Shown here: piece after piece, positions 29,214 to 40,639 of the stretch
Numbering within the stretch: the stretch's first letter is position 1
How the letters are laid out: the number at the start of each line of letters is the position of its first letter
Origin: Branchinecta lynchi
Lineage: Eukaryota; Arthropoda; Branchiopoda; Anostraca; Branchinectidae
Direction of reading: 5' to 3'
Assembly: GCA_023053575.1 (NCBI GenBank)
Contig: JAKZAP010000014.1
Span: 19,308,938 to 19,372,937, forward strand
DNA: 64,000 nucleotides
Notes under the pieces: generated by a model
Databases searched by the model: none
The model's input: the letters and a program-made list of their open reading frames with translations, nothing else
What the model was told of the DNA's origin: nothing
Translations under genes and position numbers: made by a program

Positions 29214-32200
29214 CTTTCCTTTCCCAGGGTATTCCCGGTTCTCTATTGTCACGCCGATACACCGCTCTTGCTCGACTAAATAATCTTTGGCATCCCAGGC
29301 TAAGGCTCCATCTTTGAACATGAAAATAGCTCTGTTATCGTCAACCAGAAATCTGAAAGAAGAGAATGTAAGCGAGGTGCTTGACCCCCCCCCCCCCCAC
29401 ACGCAATAACTGGTAATGGCGCGCAAAGAATCAGGTTTTCAAGGACGGATTTTCTCCACTAGCCACGTGAAGTTGAGAAAATCTAAACTTCTACGGACTT
29501 GATGTCAAAAATGCAGGCATTCAAAGCCAGGCTTCACATTCCAGATTTTTCTCCGTACTCTATGTATCCGTTTTCGTCGAGGTGAGTCCGGAAGCCAGAC
29601 CGAAACTGTCTGAAGTCTAGGGCACTATACGCCCCAGATTCTGGAATCCGAAAGGTAGTCATAGCCCAGAGTCACGAGGTTTAAAGAGGCAAGCAACAGC
29701 GAAATTAGCTATGATAATTATCATGAAAATCAAGAAGGGTTGGCTAGGCTGTGTGGAAGCCATCCTGCGACTACCCTGATCATGTGTCCCCACGTTCAAA
29801 CGATTTAAAAACAGCCGCCAAGACCTGACCGCTGTGTGGTGACACTCAGGCTGTGAATGGGTTGGACTTCAGTGTTAAAATTTCAAATAAAGACTGACCT
29901 CTCTGCTTGAATATGACTATTCCAAAGGCCGGACTGCCAGAGCTTAGTTAGCTCTTCAGTTTCCTGTCGAGTAGGTGATCCAGACACAGTGACAAAAGCC
30001 ATTAATGTTTTGCCTTTTTTGGTGAGCCGCATGAGGCTTTCTGGGTCTGATTTGTCAATCTGTAAAAGGTATCTGGTGAGACAATAACTGAAATCGACAC
30101 TATGTAACAAGACCAAAGGTTTCGATGGGGAGTATTTGTTGACTTTTTTTATACAGATAATTAGGTCTTGCAGATGTTGCCCAACCAGTATACATTCGAT
30201 ATCATTGTAACAGACCACTGAGCAACAACCACTAAGCCATAGTTTCCAGCTAAAAACATTTAATACAATTTATTTATTTATTTATTTATTTATGACCCGC
30301 TTTTTGCGTAACAGCGGAGTATGAATTAAATACAAAAGTAAAATTACATATTACAATGAGGCTTATTCGAAAAAAAACATGTTTTGACTGGATTCCAACA
30401 GGACGATTCATCCGAGGCAAGAATAAACAGTATACCCTGATTCACCGTGTCCTTTTCGGGTACAACTACCTCCCCCAACCAAATTTTATCAACATGACAA
30501 TTTTATTTAATTTCTTGCAATTTCCGATTTTGGCCGGACTCAAACAAAACTACTTGTCCGGTGAGAAAATAAAGCTAATTTTTGGATTCAAGATAGACTG
30601 TTAGCCCTTTATCGATTCTCCAATCGGCCTAACTAATCTGTTTACTTCTATCTAATTCCGTTTTCTGCCGGATTCCAGATGAAATAAGTATCCGGCGAGA
30701 AAATTCAGGTTCACACACGGAATCAGCTTCTATTCTTGCCCCTATAAGGTATTCCGATCGACTTCAGAATAAACTTTACTCCTACCAAATTTCCGGTTTT
30801 CGCCAGATTCCGATCAGTCTACTTGTCAGGCGGGGCACGAGAAAAACTACGATATTTCCGTTTTTTCCGGATTCCGGGCGAACTATTTGTCTGGTGAGAA
30901 AATGAAGTTCAGGTCTGGACTCAGCATGTCTCCTTACCCCTAAATCGACTCTCACATTAGCTTGAATTTTTTGTGTCATCCTTTAATTTACAAGCCCCTC
31001 CCCCACCCCTAAATATTGGGCTACAGAACAAATATAAACTAGTTCAATCAAAAGTGGTAGCTACCTTGCTAAAGTCTATAGGAGATGCTTCTGGTTTTCG
31101 TAGATGCTCAGGAAGCTCATCTTCAGGGAGAGGTTCATCATCCTCCTGCAAAAAAGAATCTATATAGTACAGTCCTTCCATAACGTATCTGTCTTGCCCA
31201 CAGTCATATATCCATGCCAAAATTGGGGCTACTGAATACCGAACGCCTTTTAGGATACTTCCGAGAGCCCCCCTTCTCTGGCTGTTGGTGCTAGATTAGT
31301 TGTGCTCTCATCCCTAATATCTTGTGCATAAACAAGTGCTCAAGAGCTCTGACGTAGAGTGTGAATATCTTAACTGAATTAAGTCAGATTTCTCCCATCT
31401 TGTAATATGTATCACGTAATTAACGCCAAGAATTGGGCTCTCAGAGTCTTCGACCACTTTTTTTTCTTCGTTTTAATATCTGTTTTGCTCGCTCAGAGTA
31501 CTGTAAGTTTGTTTCGTGTGCTATAGCTTCGTGACCGGGCCCCACTACGGACACACCTGTTCGTAATCCGGTTGTAGGCGTTTTTAAGACGTTTAGGACA
31601 CTCCTCTCTCATTGGTTGTTCCTAGCAAACTAAAAACGGAAGATTGATTTTTCCATCCCCTGATTTTATGAACGGGTTGAGAAAGGGAACGTCTAAAAAC
31701 CGCTAACAACTGCCTAATTCCAAAACGGGTAAAAACCGATTTACGAACTCCGTAGCGGGGCACGGACATCAATCAATCGTGAACCGCACTTGGTTTCTTC
31801 TGTCTTGCTCGAACACAGTATAATGTCGAAGTCATAAAGTTTCCCTGCGCAAAGACACATTTGGTCCTAAATACGAACAACAAACCGTAACTTGACTCGC
31901 AATGCTTGGTTGCCATTCTTTTTACCCCGAATGTGTACAACATATTCTATCAAATTTCAAATACACTCGCGGCTTGATTCAGTTGAGGATAACTTGGGCC
32001 CAGTCGCCCACTAATCAAATAGAGGGAGGTTATGAGACATGCAGGACCCAGTTGATCTGTAATCAGCATCAGCTAGCTTGGCACAACAGTCGTCGCAACC
32101 CAAACCGTTGTCAATTAATGAAATTTAATTTATCGGAAAATGTGATACGATGCCCAAGAAACGGTAGGGGGAGCGGGACACAACTTCTAAAAGAGCCTTC

Positions 32201-35061
32201 TACATACTCTGACCTGGTAGTCTGGGTCGGTTGCCCCTGAAGCGGGTGGGTGTGGGGTTGGGACCCCTTAAGGGCACAACTAGACGACAATGCTAACAAG
32301 TAAACCAACTTCCACCATGATTATTTACGGTTTGCAAGTTAGGAAGTGGACCCATCTCAATTGCCCCTAAACTTGAAGTGTCGAGTCGATGGGGGTCGCA
32401 ATCCCTCAAACACACATCTAGACAAGTATCTGCACAGTATACCAGATTTGAATTTGTTGCATTTAATACCGGTCACTATTCACGAAATTAATTCATGGGC
32501 AATGTGTGCCCCCTTGCCCCTGAAGCGCTGGGGTGATGTGGGCGGGACCCCCAAAAGACAAATCTAGACCCCGATCGCATCAGCCATTCCAAATTCAAAT
32601 TTGACACCTAGAACGGTTCACGAACTTAGCTGATTGACAATCTGGGCCCAGTTGCCCATCGATGGGTAGGGGAGGTGCAGCTCTAGAAGTTTCTTCCCAA
32701 TCCTATGATCTGTAACTACAAGATATTTCATCGTCCTAACTCCAGCCGTGGCCAAGTTACGTTCTTAAGTCGTTAGATCACCTGGTTCCAGTTGCCCACG
32801 AAAGGGGAGGGTAGGGGAGGTGCAATTCCAAAATTCTTTTCATGTGGGCTACAGGAAATTTTAAACGTCCTAACTCCAACGGTAGTCAAATTACAATCTT
32901 ATGTCGCTGAGCAATCCAAGCCCAATTGCCCCTGAACTAAGTGGATGTGGGTGTTGGGATCCCCAAAAGACAAAACTAGACCCCGATGCCCACAACTACA
33001 ACCAACTTTGAACTTGATACCTGCCATGGTTCACGAGCTATGAACTCGGTGAAAACCGAATACCGACTACCCCATTCGCAAGAGTCGACTGTTCACTACA
33101 CTAAAAAAAACAAGAGCTAGAAGCTCACATGGCACTTGCAAGGCTCTGTCAGAGGATGAAAGTAGGAAGTTGCCAATTAGTGGCTTAGTTGTGATCATTA
33201 GATAAGAATGATCATAGGCAGGTCGTATCCAGTAAAATTTTTGCATGTTTCAGTGTGTGGGGGGGGGGGACCTCTCCTGGATATGGCCCTGATTACTGGA
33301 CCTTGGAAATCACGAGAATGTATCGCTTGCTAAAAAGTATATTATTTTTATTCCTTCAGCCCAAGGTGACTGCGAATCATATTTGACGGTGCAAAACGGA
33401 TAAGCCAGCCACATTTTATCAGAGCTATATTTCGACCCTCCCTGGCAAGGGTCCTCTTCAGGCTCAAGCCCCTCAAGCTCGAAAATTAACTTTTTAAAGA
33501 TTAAAGATTAAACAATTGAAATATAGGCTAGCTCTAATAAGATGTAACTTACTTATCCCTTTTCCGTTTTGCATTGTCAAATGTCATTTTTGCACCTGGC
33601 TGTGATGATGCGTAATTTAAGGGTGCTAAAAATTCATCTGTAATCCGAAACCCTTGAAGCAAAAATGATGATACACTGTAAAAAGTTTCTCTGTAAAAAG
33701 ATTAAAGTTAACTGCAGTATTTGCTACTCATATTCATGAACCTACATGATAAGGTTTTATGCAAGATCTTGAAAAATCCATGAATCTGACAAATCAAATT
33801 CTCATCTGTCGAGACCGAAGACTTCAAGAATCTGTTTTTGCCAGAAAAATCTGTCAGAGTGGAAATGCTGGCCCTGTGTCAATGTGGGTCAGACCTAGGC
33901 TCAACCAGGGCTCACCACACCTGCAACACACTACTCACCAAAGAGTAACTCCAACCCCTACTGATTCCACAGCACCTAACTGGCACCTAACTAGGGGCTC
34001 AAGTACCCAATCCTACACCTTCAAATGGCCCTATTTATGTTACTAATCCCAGTACTCAGGTAATAGCCTACTACAGTATCAGCCTACTATCAGTAGGCAA
34101 AGCCCAAACATTGTTCCACTTCCTCAAGGCTGATTTTATCTAGGAAATGATGACATAAGGCCTTTTTACATGACACAGTTCTGGGCCACACACTTCTGGG
34201 TGTTTATCGTGGAAACACGATTGTGTGCCACACAGTCGAGCCACGAGTTATAACTTGCGGAAACACCGTTTTGTCTATTTTTTTATGCAGAAACTTCAAA
34301 TATCCGAAAATGAAAATAAAATTCATGTAAAATCTCATTAAATAGAACTCAAGGCTTATTTCCTTACCATCAAATACAAAAGGGATCCTCAGTTTTAAGC
34401 CTATATGCTTGAAAAAGTAGTTAACTTTATTTTGCTGTTTAATTGAATTTCCCGCCAGAATCCAGCCACAAAATCGACAATCACCTCACCAGTTGTTCGT
34501 CGAATTTGAGAAACAAAGAGAGCCACGAAAATCTTATTGGCCACGGAAACACTCTTTTTGAGCCACAATCGACCCGAGCACGGAATCTCTGTGAATCTCT
34601 CTGCAATTTTCTATCTGAACAGTGATAAAACATGCTAGGAGAGCAAGTTCCGTGTTTTGCAAAACGGACAGCGGAACAGAGAACACACAACACAGAACAG
34701 CATACAAAAACGGGAAAATAAAAACGGGAAAATAAAACGGGAAAAATATAAAACAGAGAGAAAACAGCGAAAAGAACAGAGAAAAAAAACCCAACTGATG
34801 AGTCCCTAATTGTGCTGCCTATCGACTAGGAGCCATAGCCGCCATAAGTTTTTCAAAACAAAACAAAAGCCTCAAAGAAAATGAACAAAATAAAAGAGAA
34901 CGAACCTCCCACTGATCATAAAGTCTTTCCAAGTCTGCATCTGAGTAGTCTCTAATATCCTTTTTAGCCCATTCTGGCTTTTCTTTAGTCTTTTTACAGT
35001 GGCTAACAACAGCAAGGCTCGCGATGAGCAGACAGAAACTGTAGGAGATAGACTTCCTCAT
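29214..35061 (-). CDS. MESD: MESD/boca: ER chaperone of LDL-receptor-family proteins, four exons found
   Basis: Exons on the minus strand: 34906-35061, 31065-31145, 29899-30059, 29214-29352; phases 0, 0 and 2 join cleanly. Exon 1 encodes a signal peptide (residues 1-22, MRKSISYSFCLLIASLAVVS) and KKDIRDYSDADLERLYDQWE; exon 2 the acidic EDDEPLPEDELPEHLRKP and DFSK; exon 3 IDKSDPESLMRLTKKGKTL, AFVTVSG and ETEELTKLWQ; exon 4 FLVDDNRAIFMFKDGALAWD to EYPGKGK. This is the MESD/boca order throughout; the protein folds beta-propeller/EGF modules of LDL receptors in the ER. Splice donors: GTTCGT (exon 1, unusual), GTAGCT, GTCAGT, GTAAGT. The Lys-rich tail with an ER-retention signal expected after PGKGK was not found; it should lie below 29213. 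Introns of 3760, 1005 and 546 bp are mostly repeats. Confidence 0.9.
30267..30350 (-). repeat. LINE 3' tail in MESD intron 2
   Basis: Plus strand (TTTA)n at 30270-30292 followed by TGACCCGCTTTTTGCG; on the minus strand a (TAAA)n-tailed 3' end. Confidence 0.45.
30470..31025 (+). repeat. Repeat family A array inside MESD intron 2
   Basis: Four degenerate ~125-bp units with CCGGATTCC, TACTTGTCCGGTGAGAAAAT, ACTCAGCATGTCTCCTTACC and a final CCCTCCCCCACCCCTAAAT block ending ~45 bp before exon 2. Confidence 0.7.
31535..31775. mobile_element. Remnant TIR element with CCGGGCCCCACTACGG ends
   Basis: Left ACCGGGCCCCACTACGGACA, right CTCCGTAGCGGGGCACGG form an inverted pair; internal CCAAAACGGG and ACCGATTTACGAA. 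Related to the nested element at 62519-62849. In MESD intron 1. Confidence 0.5.
31980..33135 (-). repeat. Degenerate array ending in a GAGCT hairpin
   Basis: About seven degenerate units built on GGCCCAGTTGCCC, ACCCCxAAAAGACAAxxCTA and GGTTCACGA. On the minus strand it starts at 33135 with GTGCCATGTGAGCTTCTAGC then TCTTGTT, a short GAGCT/AGCTC hairpin also found at 44440, 59925 and 15187. Confidence 0.5.
33136..34569. other. MESD intron 1, remaining part; no gene
   Basis: Contains the family H foldback at 33381-33582 and a G-run at 33260-33270; nothing coding recognised. Confidence 0.35.
33381..33582. mobile_element. Foldback MITE, family H, 202-bp copy
   Basis: ATTTGACGGTGCAAAACGGA at left and CCGTTTTGCATTGTCAAAT at right, with a hairpin around CCCTGGCAAGGGTCCTC. 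Confidence 0.7.
34583..34790. repeat. Outer inverted repeat around MESD exon 1, left arm
   Basis: Arm including TTTTCTATCTGAACAGTGAT, CAAGTTCCGTGTTTTGCAAA and ACAGCGGAACAGAGAACAC; its reverse complement lies at 37505-37728. Arms about 85 percent alike in the best part. Confidence 0.7.
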
Positions 35062-35827
35062 GTTGGGAACGTAGTATCAACTCTGGTCGCCGAAGGCTTC
35101 GCCACGTCACTTACGGATATGCAGACTTCTGGTGTGGCTCCTTTAAATTGGCAGATTGGCTTGCCTCGGACAACTTTTGAACTTCGGGCGTTTCTGCACC
35201 ACAGTCCAGCGTTGCCAGATAATAGTTGCGTTGTGTCCAGTGTTTCCACTTCTCATGATTTCACATGAGATCTCATGTTTCTTATCCATTCTGATTATTG
35301 TTTTTCCGCAGTCACATGATCTCATAATAAACTCATGATTTTCAGGATTTCTCCTCTTTTTTAGTCCAATGCTAAAATTAATGTAAATTATTTTCTGAAT
35401 AGGCTAGGAATAGGATAGGATTTTTCATATAGCTCGTTTCAAAGCTTTCATTCATGGTTGGATGCTTTTGTATTTTATTAGGTGACAGGGGTCGTTTCGA
35501 ATCCCAGAACGGAGCTCTCATACATAGATGCTTTTGAAAATTTGTGTATGCGGCGCCTTCAGTAGTGGTCTTCATTTGGTGGAAAGGTTAAATAGAAGTA
35601 GAAGTACGCGTCATTTGTGTCGTGTCCCGGGACCCGGATTTAGACTGTATATTCACATAAAAAGCTACAATTTGTATGTAAGCAGGTTGAGGTTTGACAC
35701 AGAAAAAGCGAATTTGAAAAAAAAATTGCCTTCAGTGCTCAGGTTAATTGCGTCTCGAGCACAGTGATTTCAACCTATGTTCAACGTATTTTAGCCTGAC
35801 TAGCTCGCACTGTTTTATGTGTCATTT

Positions 35828-36320
35828 GGCACTGTCTAGGGAACCGGGAGCCGTACTTTATGTCCCATGGACTGCGGAACCGGCAGTTCTCACGGAAACC
35901 AAACCATATGAGCTGCGATTCCGGGATCTGACGTCATTGACTAACGGAAACTTGTATGTGCTGGCTCCCGTTCCGGAAGTAAGTGGAAATAGCTCACGGC
36001 AACTTCATCGCACCAGCTTCTCGTCCAGTAGTCTCACGGAATTGTGTACTCAGAAGCTAGGAAGCCGGTAGTTCATACCGGAAACTATAAAATTGGAGCT
36101 TGTGTTCCGGTAGTGTCTACGTGGAATATAGAACTCACCGAATAGTTTGGATGAGAGCTAGGATACCGGGATTTTCACTGACTTAGAGAAAGTAACATGG
36201 GACAAATTCTTACTATCGGAACCCATATATTGAGAGCTAAGGTCCCGGTAGCAACAACTATTTGATGAAAATGACCAGCTCACGGACACAGATGGATATG
36301 GGCTAGGGTTCCGGTAGTGC
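35828..36320. repeat. Long foldback, left arm (~490 bp)
   Basis: Pairs with 36524-37012 at roughly 90 percent identity around a ~200-bp loop. Internally the arm repeats CCGGTAGT and CTCACGGA phrases about every 60-80 bp. No coding frame is supported. Confidence 0.9.
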
Positions 36321-36523
36321 AAAAAAAAAAAGAACTCGCCGACCCATGTCAGTGCCGACTAGGAAACCGGAAGTGAATATTTTTTACTCACGGAACCCAA
36401 CACCTGCGGGCTAGGGTTACGGTAGTGCCAAAATTACAAACTCATGGAAGTTGGATTCCATGAGCTGTACCTGACTCAAAAGTCCATATTGAAAAGCCTC
36501 TGTGAGTTATAGTTTAATTTTTG

Positions 36524-37012
36524 GCACGGAACCCTAGCCCATAGCCATCTGTGTCCGTGAGCTGGTCATTTTCAATCAAATAGTTATTGCTACCGGTACC
36601 TTAGCTCTCAATATATGGGTTCCGGTAGTAAAAATTTGTCCCATGTTATTTCCTCTAAGTCAGTCAAAATCCCGGTATCCTAGCTCTCATCCAAACTATT
36701 CCGTGAGTTCTATATTCCACGTAGTCACTACCGGAACACAAGCTGCAATTTTGTAATTTCCGGTATGAACTACCGGCTTCCTAGCTTCTGAGTATACAAT
36801 TCCGTGAGACTACCGGACTAGAAGCTGGTGCGATGAAGTTGCCGTGAGCTATTTCGACTTACTACCGGAACGGGAGCCAGCACATAGAAGTTTCCGTTAG
36901 TCAATGACGTCAGATCCCGGAATCGCAGCTCATATGGTTTGGTTTCCGTGAGAACTACCGGTTCAGCAGCCCACGGGACATAAAGTACGGCTCCCGGTTC
37001 CCTAGACAGTGC
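36524..37012. repeat. Long foldback, right arm (~490 bp)
   Basis: Reverse complement of 35828-36320; begins GCACGGAACCCTAGCCC and ends GGGAAC-like CCCTAGACAGTGCC. A transcript crossing it would fold into a very long hairpin. Confidence 0.9.
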
Positions 37013-37504
37013 CGTGTCATTTGATTTTCTTCGAGATCGAATAAAACCTCTGCCAACAAAAATTTCGACTCAGGCGCCTTTCATGGCGTAGTTTTTTTGG
37101 CTTGAAGGGCAGGTTTGGGGTTTTAGGCTCAGGAAGTTTGCATTATAAGAAAAGAGGAAAGTTGAACCAGAAAAAAGGCTGATTTAAAAAAATTGCCTGT
37201 GGCGCTCAGTTTCATTTTGTCCTCTATGTCGTCAGAAGCCGTTATTGCTCTCCAACAGGTGGGGGGCGACGAAAGATTGGTGTCTTTCCCCGGTCAATCC
37301 TTTTATGTTTTAGAAGAAGTTAAAACATCACTGTTATAATTTTGTTCTGCTAAGTAGCTAAAAAATCCGCATGCCTTTTCGGAAATCTCATGATTTTCTC
37401 TTCTATCTTCATCAGAAAATCTCATGATTTTCTAGCACAAATCTCCTGCGTATCTCATGATTGTTGGACTCCTGCTCATGATTTTGAAATTTTCTGAGTG
37501 GTAA

Positions 37505-37728
37505 CACTGGTTTTGTATCTCTGTTCTGTTCGCTGTTTTCTCTCTGTTTTATATTTATCCCGCTTTTGTCAAAACACGGAACACGCTGTTTCTCATTTTC
37601 CCGATTTTTACGCTGCTCCGAGTTCCGTGTTCTGTGTTCCGCTGTCTGTTTTGCAAAACACGGAACTTGCTCTATTAGCATGTTTTATCACTGTTCAGAT
37701 AGAAAATTACAGAGAGATTCGCAGATAG
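37505..37728. repeat. Outer inverted repeat around MESD exon 1, right arm
   Basis: Contains CTGTTTTGCAAAACACGGAA and CACTGTTCAGATAGAAAATT, the complement of 34583-34790. Confidence 0.7.
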
Positions 37729-38132
37729 AAAAGAAAGAATTGTAGAAGTACGGTGGATAAAGCTGGATCCGAAAGTATGGTCGTTTGTAGTCTATGTAGT
37801 AAGAATAAATGAATGAATGGAATTTAATTTGCAATTTAACAGATTTCCCGCCTAATACGTACTCAGGATCTTAAATTTGTCTTTTCTTTTTTCACGGAAC
37901 AGCGTAAAGCAAAAATACTGTTTTTTTTACCCAAACCAGACAACTGTGAACACAAAACACGGAACAGGAACCAGTTACAAAAAACGCAACTAATATTTGC
38001 AGAAAAACGCCCTGTGAGGCTGTGACTTTAAAAACAAGCCCAAACAATCCCGGCTTAAGTTTATCAAAATTTTTGGTAATTTAAAAAAAAAATAGGATTC
38101 AAACAGCACAATACAGAGCCATGACTTTACCC
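37729..38132. other. No gene recognised
   Basis: AT-rich with A/T-runs; scattered CACGGAACA phrases of the outer inverted repeat. Confidence 0.3.
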
Positions 38133-38583
38133 CAGAGGCGTTGCTAGCCAAAATGTTTGGGGGGGGGGGGGGGGGGCAAGGTATTTACCGACTGGCTGGT
38201 CATTTTTACCGACGGTTTTTGCAGATAAAAAACGTCTATTGTTGAGAAAAAACGACTGTGAAGAAAGAATCGACTATTTTTAAGAACCGACTGTTTTTAA
38301 AAAAAATCGACTGTTTCCAAGAAAAAAATCGATTGTTTTTACGAGAAATCGGGGGGGGGGGGGGTCGCTTTCTTTTTAAAACAGTCAGCTTTTTTTTTAT
38401 AAAAATGGTAAATTTTTCTTCAAAATAGTCGTTTTTCTTAAAACAGCCTTTTTTCGTCTACACGGTCGTTTTCTCCGTAATAGTCGTTTTTATCTGCAAC
38501 AACAGTCGGTAAAACTGACCAGACAGTCGGTGAATACCTTGACACCCCCCCCCCCCCAAACATTTTGGCTAGTAACGGCTCTG
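38133..38583. mobile_element. hAT-like MITE family copy, composite
   Basis: Ends CAGAGGCGTTGCTAGCC and GGCTAGTAACGGCTCTG, inner AAAATGTTTGGGG / CCCCAAACATTTT, G-run at 38158-38177 and C-run at 38545-38557. Core of AACAGTCGATTTTT-like units in both orientations, with a second G-run at 38350-38364. No target duplication, suggesting recombination or decay. Confidence 0.7.
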
Positions 38584-38751
38584 CTTGAGATATATTCGAA
38601 AACTGCTCTTAATTACCTCTAAAAGAGTTAATAGTTTCTAAGTCTCTGTGACAATCTGCGGTACAGAGTCAAAATAGGTTTCAAAAGGCAAAATACAAAG
38701 CAATCTTCGATGGATGAATATTTTTATTCACCAAAAATTTGCCGTTGCATA

Positions 38752-40069
38752 AGCATTGTTCAAATAGGTGTAATAAGCTGAACAGCGCTGTTCAAATAGG
38801 AACCCAAAAGGTTCTTATGAGTGAAGCGTTCGGTGTTGCCACACTGACGCAATTTTTCGAGTTTCGACAGATCAGAAAAAGTGTTCTTTAATACTACTTG
38901 AAGTACAATGTATTGTAAAAAGCTATTAAATCTACGGATGGACAGCATTGATACTCGAACTAACAATAAGCAGTCGAACAGAACAAAACGTCTTCTTTTG
39001 AAAAAAAAAAGTTGTTTCTTCAGCTTCCACCAAAGTAGAACTTTAGTGCTTCCCGTAGCAACACTGACGACGCTGCTCCTTTCCTCGGCCCGCTGGCGGT
39101 GCCAACCGAGCGATTTGATTGCCCCTGCATAATCGAGAATAGAACGCGAGTATATTTTCCTTATTCACCTTAAGCTGCGTTTGATTTGAGCCCTTCTTGT
39201 CTCGGTCATGTCTTCTTGTTTGTCTCCTTGTCACGGTTCAAACCCGTTTTATTTAGCCTTGTCAGGCGAAAGACTGAACGGACAAGCATCACAAATAAAA
39301 CGCAGTTGAAATCTACCCGAGACAAGACCGAAACTTGCGCGCTCCGAGGAACAGAGGAATCGGTAATTAACCTTAGACGCCAAAATACACCTTATAACAC
39401 CTATTTGGACAATGCACTAACCTCGAGGCGCGCTATGTTGCTTTTTTAATCGAAGTTTTGTCCACCGTTCGCTTAAACGGTTGCTTAATTTCCGTTTTCG
39501 AACGCCGTCGAAGTTCACCGTTTGCTTAGTTAGTGTGTTTACGACCCCGGCGATCCTTGCCAGGTGAACACTTTTCTTCAGAAGAACACGTGTTCTGTTC
39601 CGATTGCTTATTATTAGTTCGAGGAATGCCTGTCCATCCGTTAACTTAACAGCTGTTTACAATATAAAGGGCGTCAAATTGTACTCGTGTACTTAAAAAC
39701 ACTTTTTCTGAGCTCGAAAAGTTGTACCAGCGGAGCACGCCAGCAACACCGAACGCTGCATCGACTAGAACCTATTGAGTTTCTATTTGAACAGGCGTTT
39801 GTATTATCTTGATGACTAACTCTCCTTGCCGATGCAAAATCGCCGTGTACCTTCCGGAAGAGCCAGAAGCGGTAACACATCGGGTATCACAGCTGCTCGC
39901 GAAGATTGACGTGATTGTTTGACACAGATTTGAGTTGTTGAGTTTGAGTCAATAGTGAGACGTTTTCTCCTTCTTCCTGAGGATCACTGGTGTGCTTCGG
40001 ACTTAGTCATATAGAGTACTAAGACGTAAACATCGCGTATAGCGCTATTACACCTATTTAAATAATGCT
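38752..40069. mobile_element. PIF/Harbinger-like TIR elements, nested or adjacent
   Basis: Left end AGCATTGTTCAAATAGGTGT and right end ACACCTATTTAAATAATGCT; an internal end ACACCTATTTGGACAATGC at 39397-39415 shows that two copies abut. Homologous internal sequence (GGCCCGCTGGCGG, TCTTCTTTTGAAAA) is shared with 44691-45243 and 62425-63310. Segment 39805-40018 is absent from those copies and matches 55085-55270. Confidence 0.6.
39175..39305. mobile_element. Small TIR element inside the Harbinger-like copy
   Basis: AGCTGCGTTTGATTTG at left, CAAATAAAACGCAGTTG at right; GCTGCGTTTT-type ends recall the TA-flanked elements at 26616 and 53249. Confidence 0.45.
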
Positions 40070-40499
40070 TATCTCTCTTGGATCGTTCACCGTCAAATCA
40101 ACAGACTCTCTATGATGGCTTGGCATAGCATTTAAATCTTCATTGTCGAAATGTTGCTCTTCCGTTGTTCAAGAAGTATGTAAATCAGTCGGTACCACCT
40201 ATGGGCGCATCGTCCCCAGCCGGGGGCGCTGTAATCGTAAAGCTTTGGGAACTTTGTGCAGCACCTTCTGCGATCCTTCTATACTATTTCCTTCTGGTGT
40301 CACTCATGTTCTGTGAAAAAGATGAGATCATGTTATTTTAAATATACAAAGCACCTGCTCCACTTGTCGAAATTATGTTATAACCATACAATGACGGAGA
40401 AGTTCAAAATTCAAGATGGAAGTGTTACCCTTTTGGACGTTTCCTCGTCGCTATAAAAAAAAACATGGACAACAGGGTCCAACCAGCACACGACCTTAT
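40070..40499. other. No gene recognised
   Basis: Short frames only. Confidence 0.3.
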
Positions 40500-40635
40500 C
40501 CACTGCTTCCAGGCCGAAGATTGAAAATTAAGTGTCTTTTTCTGTGTCTTTATGTGTTTTATTTATTTTCTTTCATTTACTCCGCTCTTTCAAAATGGCG
40601 GGCTATAAATAAATTACTTATTTATTTATGTACTT
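40500..40635 (+). repeat. LINE 3' tail
   Basis: CTCCGCTCTTTCAAAATGGC then GGGCTATAAATAAATTACTT and (TTTA)n at 40619-40630. Confidence 0.45.
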
Positions 40636-40639
40636 ATTC

